From an uncultured Oribacterium sp. (GTDB lineage: Bacteria; Bacillota; Clostridia; Lachnospirales; Lachnospiraceae): a stretch of 6,221 nt of DNA. Under the pieces are notes generated by a model, which saw nothing but the letters and a program-made list of their open reading frames with translations, searched no databases and was not told the origin of the DNA. This document shows positions 1 to 5,943 of this stretch, one piece after another; position 1 is the first letter of the stretch, and each line of letters begins with the position of its first letter. The position numbers and the translations under genes are program-made. The DNA lies in assembly GCA_937927445.1 (NCBI GenBank), contig CALAOB010000148.1, forward strand, positions 1 through 6,221, in the 5' to 3' direction.

Positions 1-1
1 G

Positions 2-1825
2 CTTGAGGAGGTGGCGGAGAGCCGGCGTGCGGCGATCCTTAGCGACACGCTCTGGCTCGGCATCGAGTCCTACGTTTACGCGCGGGAGCTGCCATCCCGG
101 CCCGCCCTTGTTGCGCTGCGCGTGGAGCATGCCGAGGCGTATTTCACGCGTCTTCAGAACCTGAACCGCCAGCAGTGGATGGCGGAAAACAAGCGCCTGC
201 TCGACCAGCAGACGATCCGCTGGAGCCGTGTGCTCGGTCGGAAAACGAGGGTCTACGCGCCTGACCGGAAGGCCCTCGCCGCTGCACTCGAGCTCGACCC
301 GACCCTCAGCGCGGACGAGGTGGCGGACACCCTTCGCACAATCCTCACGCGCTTTTTCGCTTACCGCGGAGAGGCGGAAGTGAAGCCCGTGCACATTCGC
401 CTGAACGCGGTGGAGGCCTGGATCCTGCAGCACGTTTTCAGGACCGAGCACCAGCACACCGACACGCTGATGATGAAAAACACGTACGCGGCCAATGCCT
501 CCGCCGCCACGCCGGTGGCTTCGGATGGCAAGCATGGCGGCACCGGGGCGACGGGGGAACGTGCGTACATCACGGCCTGCTTCGGACGCTCGCTGTATAC
601 GGACGAGGAGCTGCAGCAGCTCGAAGCGCGGCTCTGTGTCGGTGGTCACCGTAGCTGCCACGTGTATGTGACGGATGGGGTATTTTCCACTGGCGCTTCG
701 ATAGGACGGATGAGCGTGCGTGAGAAAGCGGGTGTGCTGAAGAACGACATCACCCGGATGAATCAGAAAACGGAAGATGGGTCAAGAAAAGCTTCGGAGA
801 CAGGCACCCGGATTGACGCGGCAGCGCCGCGCGGCGGCTATTTCGACTCGGAGACGGCGAAGGTGCGACAGGATAGTGCGCAGCAGGAGCTGGCGAATCG
901 GCGCTTCTTCGAGTCGGAGGGGGAGCTGGCTCGCTCGCTCGTACGGCGCCTTTCGGCGCGCCTCGAGCTCACGCTGTCGGATCTTCGGGAGAACGTCGCG
1001 GTGCATGCCCCGATGGGCCGTCTCGATCCGGTGCGCGCCTGGCGCATGCCGATCGTGCACGACCCGGATGTCTTCGAAAAGCAACGCCCGGAGCGGGAGA
1101 TGCCGCTCGATGTGACGCTGCTGCTCGACGCCAGCGCCTCCCGCATGCAGATGCAGGAGCAGCTCGCCGCCGAGGCCTGGATCCTCGCGGAAGCGCTGAA
1201 AAACTGCCACGTACCGGCGGCGGTCTGGAACTTCCGCTCGCTCCGCGGCTACACCGTCCTCGAGAAAATGAAGGACTTCTCCGAGCGGGACTGCACGCAT
1301 CTCTTTCATTTCTACGCCGCCGGCTGGAACCGCGACGGCCTCGGTCTGCGCCTCGCCGCGGAGGAGCTCCTGCACGGCAGCCGCCGAAGCTTCGCTGCTG
1401 AAGCACGAAACACGGACATACCAGCTGACGGGGCCCTGGAAGCACAGAAGGCCACCCTGTCCGCCGGGCATTCCGAAGTGCGAAATCACAGCATGCCCGT
1501 TGCAGGCGGGAGCCCTGGCAACCGAAAACACATCCTGATCGTCTTGACCGATGCAAGCCCGGACGACTCGACGCGCCTTTCCGCTTGTGAGAAGTACCCC
1601 TTCGGCGCAGCCTACGAAGGACGTCCGGCGGTCGCCGACGCCGCCGACGCCATCGCGGAGATGCGCGCCCAGGGCATCCTCGTTTACGGACTCTTCCTGG
1701 GACGCACAGAAAACCTGGAGAACCTCAGCCTCATGTATGGCCATCATCAGGTCCGGATCCACGACATTGGCCAGCTCGCCCGCGCCGCCGGCAAGATCTT
1801 CACGAAAGCCGTCGAAGAACTCTAA
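2..1825 (+). CDS. NorD/CobT-like VWA-domain protein, probably 5'-partial
   Basis: This is a large cytoplasmic-looking protein with a C-terminal von Willebrand A domain. Numbering from the GTG at 11, the MIDAS metal site is visible as DASAS (373-377), a conserved NRDG (440-443) and LTDASPDD with Asp514. The segment after residue 185 (FGRSLYTDEE, then a Cys/His-containing LCVGGHRSCH) also fits clostridial proteins annotated as nitric oxide reductase activation protein. Such proteins usually work with a MoxR-type AAA+ ATPase as a metal-dependent remodelling or insertion pair; that partner is not in the window and would be expected just upstream. The frame is open back to base 2. The purine-rich GAGGAGG touches the GTG at 11, too close to be its ribosome binding site, so the true start is probably off the edge. 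A polar stretch of about 55 residues (455-508) sits between NRDG and the last MIDAS strand and looks like a lineage-specific insertion. The substrate is unknown, and the NorD label does not prove a role in denitrification. Confidence 0.8.
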   Translation, partial: LEEVAESRRAAILSDTLWLGIESYVYARELPSRPALVALRVEHAEAYFTRLQNLNRQQWMAENKRLLDQQTIRWSRVLGRKTRVYAPDRKALAAALELDPTLSADEVADTLRTILTRFFAYRGEAEVKPVHIRLNAVEAWILQHVFRTEHQHTDTLMMKNTYAANASAATPVASDGKHGGTGATGERAYITACFGRSLYTDEELQQLEARLCVGGHRSCHVYVTDGVFSTGASIGRMSVREKAGVLKNDITRMNQKTEDGSRKASETGTRIDAAAPRGGYFDSETAKVRQDSAQQELANRRFFESEGELARSLVRRLSARLELTLSDLRENVAVHAPMGRLDPVRAWRMPIVHDPDVFEKQRPEREMPLDVTLLLDASASRMQMQEQLAAEAWILAEALKNCHVPAAVWNFRSLRGYTVLEKMKDFSERDCTHLFHFYAAGWNRDGLGLRLAAEELLHGSRRSFAAEARNTDIPADGALEAQKATLSAGHSEVRNHSMPVAGGSPGNRKHILIVLTDASPDDSTRLSACEKYPFGAAYEGRPAVADAADAIAEMRAQGILVYGLFLGRTENLENLSLMYGHHQVRIHDIGQLARAAGKIFTKAVEEL

Positions 1826-1862
1826 AAAGCATGTGAGGGAACAGAATGATCTCAGCATAAAG

Positions 1863-1903
1863 AAAAGGCGATGACTCAGATGGGAGAGTCATCGCCTTTT
1901 TGT
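1863..1903. terminator. Bidirectional rho-independent terminator between convergent genes
   Basis: A perfect 15-bp inverted repeat has arms at 1863-1877 and 1886-1900 around an 8-base loop. The left arm begins AAAA and the right arm ends TTTT plus one more T. It lies 37 bases past the stop of the VWA gene and 12 bases past the stop of the minus-strand gene, so it can end both transcripts. Confidence 0.93.
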
Positions 1904-1912
1904 ATAGATGCT

Positions 1913-2596
1913 TTACTTCACTACCGGGCGCACGATCATGCTCTTGTCGCCGTGCGGGTTCTCGGCCTTCATAAGGGTGATGCGGAGATCCTCATCGACC
2001 AGGAAGGTGTAGATCATGGTGTCATCCGGCTCTGCACCGTCCTTGCCGTAGTTGAAAGTGATGGTTACGGTGCCGAGGGCGTTCGGGGTGAGCACGAAAC
2101 GGGTAGTGCCATCATTGATATTCATGGTATCGGACGGGTCCTTCGCTGTGTAGGTCTTCTCGACATCGAGGATGTTGTTATCCATGGTGTAAGTCCAGTC
2201 CTCGCCGATCGTCGGATTCGAGAAGAAATCAAAGCGTGCCCAGTGGTTCGCCGCTTCCAGCGTCATGATGCCACCCGCCTCCTCGGTATCGTAGTAGTTG
2301 ATCTGAAGATCCGACGCATTCGTGTTCGTGTACGCGCCATCAAGCGCCATACCGGCTTCCTGGTTCACATCGGTGTTTGTATACGCGTCATCGAACTCCA
2401 TACCCGCCTCCGGCTTTGCGGCCTCCTGGTTCATATCCGCGGTCGGCACAGATGGCCCGCTGGTTTCCGCCTCCGTGGTCTTTGGCGTCACGCCCTGCGC
2501 CTTCACACCCGCACACGCCGTCGTCGCGACCGTCGCGATCAGAATCCCCGCGAGGAGGATGCTCTTCATGCTGCTGTTCATCATATTCTTTCTCAT
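1913..2596 (-). CDS. Exported, probably lipid-anchored protein with chagasin (I42)-like C-terminal domain
   Basis: The 227-residue protein has a classic export signal: basic start, hydrophobic core at about 13-25, then ATTAC-AG with Cys28. Cys28 could be lipidated, although Thr at -3 is not the usual Leu. Signal peptidase I cleavage after ACA is the alternative. Residues 30-95 are a polar, low-complexity stalk containing two copies of EAG-M-x-x-D-x-AYTNT (63-75 and 80-92). The C-terminal part (about 96-227) resembles the chagasin/I42 cysteine-protease-inhibitor fold: NPTIGEDW at 127-134 matches the NPTTGxxW loop, followed by FVLTPNALGTVTITFNY (167-183), the usual beta-strand pair. The GxGG loop and the RPW-like loop of true inhibitors are not obvious, so inhibitory activity is doubtful. 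It is convergent with the VWA gene and divergent from the ATPase gene. The start at 2596 is supported by an AAAGGA ribosome binding site. The export signal is clear; the fold assignment is tentative. Confidence 0.82.
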   Translation of the reverse strand: MRKNMMNSSMKSILLAGILIATVATTACAGVKAQGVTPKTTEAETSGPSVPTADMNQEAAKPEAGMEFDDAYTNTDVNQEAGMALDGAYTNTNASDLQINYYDTEEAGGIMTLEAANHWARFDFFSNPTIGEDWTYTMDNNILDVEKTYTAKDPSDTMNINDGTTRFVLTPNALGTVTITFNYGKDGAEPDDTMIYTFLVDEDLRITLMKAENPHGDKSMIVRPVVK

Positions 2597-2604
2597 CGTA
2601 TTAG

Positions 2605-2611
2605 TTCCTTT
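2605..2611 (-). promoter_or_regulatory. Ribosome binding site of the exported-protein gene
   Basis: On the minus strand the sequence reads AAAGGAA, 8 bases before the ATG at 2596. It supports this first Met over the internal Met codons at residues 5, 6 and 10. Confidence 0.75.
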
Positions 2612-2688
2612 CGTTTTTTGAATCGGATATCCTGTGTTTTGTTCCTTACATCCTACATCACCGAAGAAGAGAAGGATGCGTCACAAAG

Positions 2689-2694
2689 ATTATA
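2689..2694 (-). promoter_or_regulatory. Candidate -10 box for the exported-protein gene
   Basis: The minus strand reads a perfect TATAAT here, about 92 bases before the start codon. The hexamer 17 bases upstream (TTCTCT) is a poor -35 match, so the promoter call is tentative. The region is AT-rich and the same bases partly form TATAAT on the plus strand. Confidence 0.35.
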
Positions 2695-2744
2695 ATTATT
2701 TTTCAAGCATAAGAGAAGAGGATCCATCATTCTGAATCCCTTGC

Positions 2745-2773
2745 TTGAACGTGCCGGAAAACTACCGTACAAT
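2745..2773 (+). promoter_or_regulatory. Sigma-A-type promoter of the AAA/PDDEXK gene
   Basis: TTGAAC (2745-2750) and TACAAT (2768-2773) are separated by exactly 17 bases, a good match to the housekeeping consensus. Transcription would begin near 2780, giving a leader of about 95 bases that starts with the hairpin at 2781-2825. Confidence 0.6.
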
Positions 2774-2780
2774 ATATTTG

Positions 2781-2825
2781 ATGTCTATATAATTATGTCT
2801 GTCACCGACTCTTTATATAGGACAT
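2781..2825 (+). promoter_or_regulatory. Leader hairpin at the predicted transcript 5' end
   Basis: ATGTC-TATATA (2781-2791) pairs with TATATA-G-GACAT (2814-2825): 11 base pairs with one bulged G and a 22-base loop. It begins where the predicted transcript begins, so it could protect the mRNA 5' end or be a protein-binding palindrome. Half of the stem is A/T pairs, so chance is possible. Confidence 0.35.
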
Positions 2826-2860
2826 TTCGTTTCTGATGGGCAGCCTGTCATCCAGACGAG

Positions 2861-2866
2861 AAGGAG
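2861..2866 (+). promoter_or_regulatory. Ribosome binding site that decides the start of the AAA/PDDEXK gene
   Basis: AAGGAG lies 8 bases before the ATG at 2875. The earlier in-frame ATG at 2836 has no such site, and it would add 13 residues absent from the usual family start, which resembles MNYLNLPVGVSNFEKLR. Confidence 0.85.
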
Positions 2867-2874
2867 CGGACGTT

Positions 2875-4542
2875 ATGAACTATTTAAATCTTCCAGTGGG
2901 GGTTTCGAATTTCGAGAAGCTTCGAAGTGAAGGGTATTACTATGTCGATAAGACTGGCCTGATCGCCGATATATTGCATACGAAGGCAGAGGTCATGCTC
3001 ATCACCCGTCCGCGGCGTTTCGGTAAGACCCTGGGTATGAGTATGCTGGAGGCTTTCTTCGACATCCGGAAGGATCATCGGGCACTGTTCGAGGGCCTTG
3101 AAATCGCAGCTCATCCTGCGTTGTGTGCTGCATGGATGAACCAGTATCCGACGGTCTTCATCACGCTTCGTCAGGTGGAGGGCCTGAACTTCCAGGATGC
3201 GTATGGCCAGCTGCTGTATGAAATCGCGCTTCTCTATCAGGAGCATGCGTATGTTCTGGACGGGGCCTCGATGAGCGAGCCGGAGAAGCAGCTTTACCGG
3301 CGGCTCATGAACCGTGAAGCGGATCGTACGGATGTGCTGCGTTCCATCGAGTTTCTGACGCAGGTGCTGCATAAGCACTATGGACGGAAGGTCATTCTGC
3401 TTATGGATGAGTATGATGTTCCGGTCGCCAAGGCGAACACGAATGGCTACTATCAGGAGATGCTTGATGTCATGAAGGGCCTCATGCGTGCCGTGAAGGA
3501 TAACGCCTCCCTTCAGTTCGCCATCATTACCGGCTGCCTGAAGATCGCGAAGGAGAGTATCTTCACCGGCACGAACAACTTTGTTTCGGATTCAATCCTG
3601 CACGCCCGCCTCGGCGAGTACTTTGGCTTCCTGCAGGAGGAAGTCGACCGTATCCTGGAGGATGCCAATGTCTCCGACCGGGCAGATCGTGTGAAGAGCT
3701 GGTATGATGGCTACCACTTCGGGGATTCGGATGTGTACTGCCCGTGGGATGTGATGAACTATCTGCTGGAGCTGCAGCGGGACCCGCAGGCAGAGCCGGT
3801 GAGCTACTGGAAGAACACCAGTGACAATGCCATCATCCGTTCCTTCATCGATTATGCCGGCAGCGACATCACGCAGAAGCTGGAGATCCTGATGGCCGGT
3901 GGTGTCATCGTTCAGCGTGTGGATGAGAACCTGACCTATGACCTTATCCATTCTTCGGAGGATCATCTCTGGAGTCTGCTGTATCTCAGCGGCTATCTGA
4001 CCGTCGCGCGTGCCGAAGACGTCGAGGGAGAGGTCCCGAAGGGGTGCATTGCCCTGATGATCCCGAACGCAGAGATCCGTGACATCTTCGAAACGACGGT
4101 CATGCGCTGGTTCGATGACAGCGCGAAGACGTGGAACCGGACGGCACTGTTTGACGCCGTGTGGCAGGGCGACAGTGCGGCGATTACGAAGGAGATGAAT
4201 GCGCTGCTCCGCCGGACCATCAGCTACCATGATTACCGCGAGGATTTCTACCATGCGTTCCTCGCCGGTATTTTCACCGGCGCCGGCTATATGGTCGACT
4301 CGAACAAGGAGCATGGCGAGGGCCGCAGCGACGTGGTCGTGCACGATGGCATCCACGCCCGCGTTGCAATCTTCGAAGCGAAATACACGAAGTCCCTCGA
4401 CCAGCTCGAGCGTGCGTGTGACACCGCACTGCAGCAGATCGATGAACGCATGTACGCAAAAGAATATGAGGACGACTACGATGACATCCTGTGCTACGGC
4501 ATCTCGTTCTTCAAGAAACGGTGTATGGTGAAGAAGAAATAA
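2875..4542 (+). CDS. AAA-ATPase-like protein with C-terminal PD-(D/E)XK (PDDEXK_9) nuclease-like domain
   Basis: This complete 555-residue protein belongs to a large family annotated as AAA family ATPase or ATP-binding protein, often multicopy in gut Firmicutes and Bacteroidetes. The N-terminus (LPVGVSNFEKLR, then YYYVDKTGLI) is the family signature. The family-type Walker A is RPRRFGKT (45-52) and Walker B is ILLMDEYD (174-181). A conserved ITG...KESIFTGTNNF block follows at about 220-240. The C-terminal region contains FYHAFLAGIF, GRSD (483-486, Asp486), FEAK (Glu501, Lys503) and a later QQI (520-522), the expected D-(E-x-K)-Q layout of a PDDEXK_9 nuclease fold. All key residues look intact. 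The biochemical role of the family is not established; DNA cleavage coupled to ATP binding is an inference, and defence or mobile-element roles have no support here beyond the domain types. It is a single-gene unit with its own promoter and terminator. Confidence 0.93.
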   Translation: MNYLNLPVGVSNFEKLRSEGYYYVDKTGLIADILHTKAEVMLITRPRRFGKTLGMSMLEAFFDIRKDHRALFEGLEIAAHPALCAAWMNQYPTVFITLRQVEGLNFQDAYGQLLYEIALLYQEHAYVLDGASMSEPEKQLYRRLMNREADRTDVLRSIEFLTQVLHKHYGRKVILLMDEYDVPVAKANTNGYYQEMLDVMKGLMRAVKDNASLQFAIITGCLKIAKESIFTGTNNFVSDSILHARLGEYFGFLQEEVDRILEDANVSDRADRVKSWYDGYHFGDSDVYCPWDVMNYLLELQRDPQAEPVSYWKNTSDNAIIRSFIDYAGSDITQKLEILMAGGVIVQRVDENLTYDLIHSSEDHLWSLLYLSGYLTVARAEDVEGEVPKGCIALMIPNAEIRDIFETTVMRWFDDSAKTWNRTALFDAVWQGDSAAITKEMNALLRRTISYHDYREDFYHAFLAGIFTGAGYMVDSNKEHGEGRSDVVVHDGIHARVAIFEAKYTKSLDQLERACDTALQQIDERMYAKEYEDDYDDILCYGISFFKKRCMVKKK

Positions 4543-4577
4543 AGAGCATAAACCAGCGCAGGAAGTGTTGAATGGAT

Positions 4578-4609
4578 ATCCCGCAATCAGATTCGATTGC
4601 GGGATTTTT
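4578..4609 (+). terminator. Rho-independent terminator of the AAA/PDDEXK gene
   Basis: A perfect 11-bp stem (arms 4578-4588 and 4595-4605) closes a 6-base loop and runs into TTTTT, 36 bases after the stop codon. Confidence 0.9.
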
Positions 4610-4614
4610 GAATG

Positions 4615-4658
4615 CTTCGCAAAATCCCGAGAAGCTCATCGGGGAAATTTGCATGAAG
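4615..4658. repeat. Imperfect long hairpin
   Basis: CTTC-GCAAA-CCCGA (4615-4630, with AT unpaired) pairs with TCGGG-TTTGC-GAAG (4639-4658, with GAAA and AT unpaired). That gives about 14 pairs in three blocks around an 8-base loop. There is no T run, so it is not a standard terminator. It could be a degraded palindromic element. Confidence 0.35.
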
Positions 4659-4709
4659 TTCACCTTGTCCACAGGAAAAGAGGCGGGCTTTACCAGCGCA
4701 AATCGAAAA

Positions 4710-4786
4710 TCACATTATTATTAATAAAAGTGTGATATTTCTCACACTTTTATATGGAATTTCGTGCATTCCCATCACACTTTTAT
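4710..4786. repeat. Cluster of four TCACACTTTTAT-type units, including a CRP/FNR-like palindrome
   Basis: The 12-mer TCACACTTTTAT occurs exactly at 4742-4753 and 4775-4786. A 10/12 copy lies at 4710-4721 and the exact inverse at 4724-4735. The three same-direction copies start 32 and 33 bases apart, about three helical turns. The inverse copy and the central copy form a perfect 12-bp palindrome with a 6-base spacer whose core is TGTGA-N6-TCACA, the CRP/FNR-family operator consensus. It may be an operator array for a transcription factor. The same palindrome could also be a weak AT-rich bidirectional terminator, because its arms begin with AAAA and end with TTTT. Confidence 0.75.
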
Positions 4787-4885
4787 GAAAAACGGAGTGC
4801 AGCTTAAGAAATTCGTAATGGGGTCTGCCCCTATAAACCGAGAACATAAGACGGATTAAGCGCATAGTAAACAAACGATCAATTG

Positions 4886-4894
4886 TGCTATAAT
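4886..4894 (+). promoter_or_regulatory. Extended -10 promoter of the zinc-ribbon gene
   Basis: TGC-TATAAT is a perfect extended -10 element about 52 bases before the ATG at 4947. No good -35 hexamer lies 16-18 bases upstream, which extended -10 promoters tolerate. Confidence 0.55.
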
Positions 4895-4946
4895 TAATTT
4901 AAATGCTTGCTTTAGGGCAAATAAATGATTTTCAGAGGTTAGTGCT

Positions 4947-5656
4947 ATGGGACTGTTTTCAGATGTTCTTGAGGCAAATCGAGATCGTGGTTATGGTGGC
5001 TATGTTGATCCTTGTATGATCATGAGTTCGCTGGAAATCAGTAACAAGCGTTTGCAGATTACCTGGTAGAATTAAACAGATATACAGAGTCAGAACCAGA
5101 CGATACGGTAAAGGAAGAAATTCGCCAGGCATTTTTGCGTAGATCCGCAGATCTTGAAAAGCTTAAGGCTGGATATCTGATTGCTGAAAAAGCAGTTCTG
5201 GAGATAAATAATCGTGGCAGAATTCAGTCTGATTATATGAAGGATATGCTGGATACGCTAGAGTTTCAATTACGCAATGCGTACAGAGCCATTTGTCAAT
5301 TGCGCTTTGAGATCGATCAGAAATTTAGCTTTCAGCAAATTCCTGATTTTCAAGCTGATCAGGAAGATAATATTCGGAGGGATATTTTGAACAAAATAAT
5401 CAATACTACGCTTCATCATATGGAGGAAGACTTATTTGAAGATACAAGCACTTTCAGAAAGGTTGTTTCAGATTGTGCTGAAGTCATCCGATGTATGAAA
5501 AAAGAGGATTTTGGAACCAGTGATAAGTCGGTTTTTTCATACTATTTGATGGAGACGCTTGGCTTAAAAGCAGGCCAGCACAAATGCTGTAATTGCGGGA
5601 AGCCGTTATTGGATAATATAGAGTATTGCCTGAATTGTTACGAAAGGAATGTATAA
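4947..5656 (+). pseudogene. Frameshifted zinc-ribbon protein gene, family not recognised
   Basis: An ATG at 4947, with AGAGG 8 bases upstream, opens a frame encoding MGLFSDVLEANRDRGYGGYV and onward that stops at TAG 5067-5069 after 40 codons. From 5045 the -1 frame reads straight on (FADYLVELNRYTESEPDD, then KEEIRQAFLRRSADLEKL) to the stop at 5654-5656. Adding one base near 5046-5051 would join both parts into one protein of about 237 residues. The body is charged and mostly helical, and the C-terminus is a CxxC-x10-CxxC zinc ribbon (CCNC then CLNC). I do not recognise the family. There is no X-XXY-YYZ slippery heptamer at the shift, so programmed frameshifting is unlikely. A deletion or sequencing error fits better. 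The gene is far more AT-rich than the ATPase gene (hand counts of 60-base samples: 35-42% versus about 62% GC), suggesting acquisition from elsewhere. Confidence 0.72.
5135..5656 (+). CDS. Intact 3' frame of the zinc-ribbon gene, hypothetical protein
   Basis: If the frameshift is real, the longest surviving reading frame starts at a TTG at 5135 and encodes 173 residues including the whole zinc ribbon. No convincing ribosome binding site precedes this TTG, and the coding pattern continues upstream in the same frame to 5045, so 5135 is not a natural start. Most likely this is the larger part of the gene that begins at 4947. The helical body (about 1-150) is rich in Asp, Glu, Lys and Arg. The four metal ligands lie in the last 25 residues as two CxxC pairs ten residues apart. 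There is no signal peptide or membrane segment, so it is probably cytoplasmic. The function is unknown. Confidence 0.6.
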   Translation: MRRSADLEKLKAGYLIAEKAVLEINNRGRIQSDYMKDMLDTLEFQLRNAYRAICQLRFEIDQKFSFQQIPDFQADQEDNIRRDILNKIINTTLHHMEEDLFEDTSTFRKVVSDCAEVIRCMKKEDFGTSDKSVFSYYLMETLGLKAGQHKCCNCGKPLLDNIEYCLNCYERNV

Positions 5657-5658
5657 AA

Positions 5659-5789
5659 ATGAGTGAGAAGCAAGATTTAGCTATTCCGTAGAAGACGAAG
5701 GCGCAGGGATCTCGTTCTGCGTATACTGCTACAATGTCCAGCCCGGAATAAGCATCGATTACCGGACCGGAGAAAACAGGAGGCAGTAG
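5659..5789 (+). pseudogene. C-terminal remnant of a NucA-type DNA/RNA non-specific endonuclease behind an unrelated ORF start
   Basis: An ATG at 5659 with a good GAAAGGA site (5642-5648) opens MSEKQDLAIP and stops at 5689. The -1 frame (5667-5787) reads SVEDEGAGISF, then CVYCYNVQPGISIDYRTGEN, and ends at tandem TAG codons. The pattern SVED-x-G-x-G-x-x-F...YNVQPG-x-x-IDY-x-TG matches, from memory, the conserved C-terminal tail of Firmicutes NUC1/DNA-entry nucleases. The catalytic DRGH region and everything upstream are absent, so no nuclease activity is possible. Composition is higher in GC (about 52% in a 60-base hand count) than the preceding gene. Either the AT-rich block replaced the 5' part of a nuclease gene, or a small ORF carries a one-base deletion near 5686-5688. 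I favour the first. Confidence 0.55.
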
Positions 5790-5880
5790 TAGAGTGCAAC
5801 GCCCGAGTGAAGAATTATAAAAACCAATGAGCGATCGCTATGCTTGCATGAAAGTGAAAAACAATCAGGAAATAAGAAAA

Positions 5881-5907
5881 CGCGGAGGACGATGATCGTC
5901 CTCCGCG
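5881..5907 (-). terminator. Rho-independent terminator of the minus-strand Ala/Thr-rich gene
   Basis: A perfect 12-bp GC-rich stem (arms 5881-5892 and 5896-5907) has a 3-base loop. On the minus strand it is followed by TTTTCTTATTT, a good T tract. On the plus strand only TTT follows before AAA, so it acts mainly for the minus-strand gene but could also stop plus-strand readthrough. Confidence 0.9.
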
Positions 5908-5943
5908 TTTAAATTATTCTTCGATTTTTGAATGTTCTATGAC

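Larger units (their letters stand above)
4543..4946. other. 404-bp non-coding region between the ATPase gene and the AT-rich block
   Basis: I see no credible gene on either strand. The region holds the terminator at 4578-4609 and an imperfect hairpin at 4615-4658. It also holds a 9-bp direct repeat (ACCAGCGCA at 4552-4560 and 4692-4700), the repeat cluster at 4710-4786, a small GGGG-TCTG-CCCC palindrome (4820-4831) and an extended -10 promoter at 4886-4894. Composition drops from GC-rich to AT-rich within it. Confidence 0.7.

Noticed and set aside
782..1858. Long minus-strand ORF of 358 residues
   Set aside because: It is the antisense of the VWA gene, where GC-rich codons suppress stops. 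It shows no family motif, and the plus frame has clear MIDAS residues.
1871..2695. Plus-strand ORF of 274 residues
   Set aside because: It begins inside the bidirectional terminator and is antisense to the exported-protein gene, which has a signal peptide and RBS. The plus translation is an Arg/His/Val-rich shadow.
2836..2874. Upstream ATG start for the ATPase gene
   Set aside because: It has no ribosome binding site, whereas AAGGAG sits correctly before the ATG at 2875, where the family-typical N-terminus begins.
3592..4356. Minus-strand ORF of 254 residues inside the ATPase gene
   Set aside because: The plus strand has an unmistakable complete family protein. The antisense translation has no recognisable domain.
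4710..4786. Possible CRISPR array
   Set aside because: The units are only 12 bases, one is inverted, there are only three direct copies, and no cas gene is nearby.
5040..5052. Programmed -1 ribosomal frameshift
   Set aside because: No X-XXY-YYZ slippery heptamer and no stable downstream stem are seen; the stop TAG follows 15 bases later in ordinary sequence.
5831..5838. GCGATCGC palindrome
   Set aside because: It is a single 8-base palindrome with no repeats or context; probably chance.
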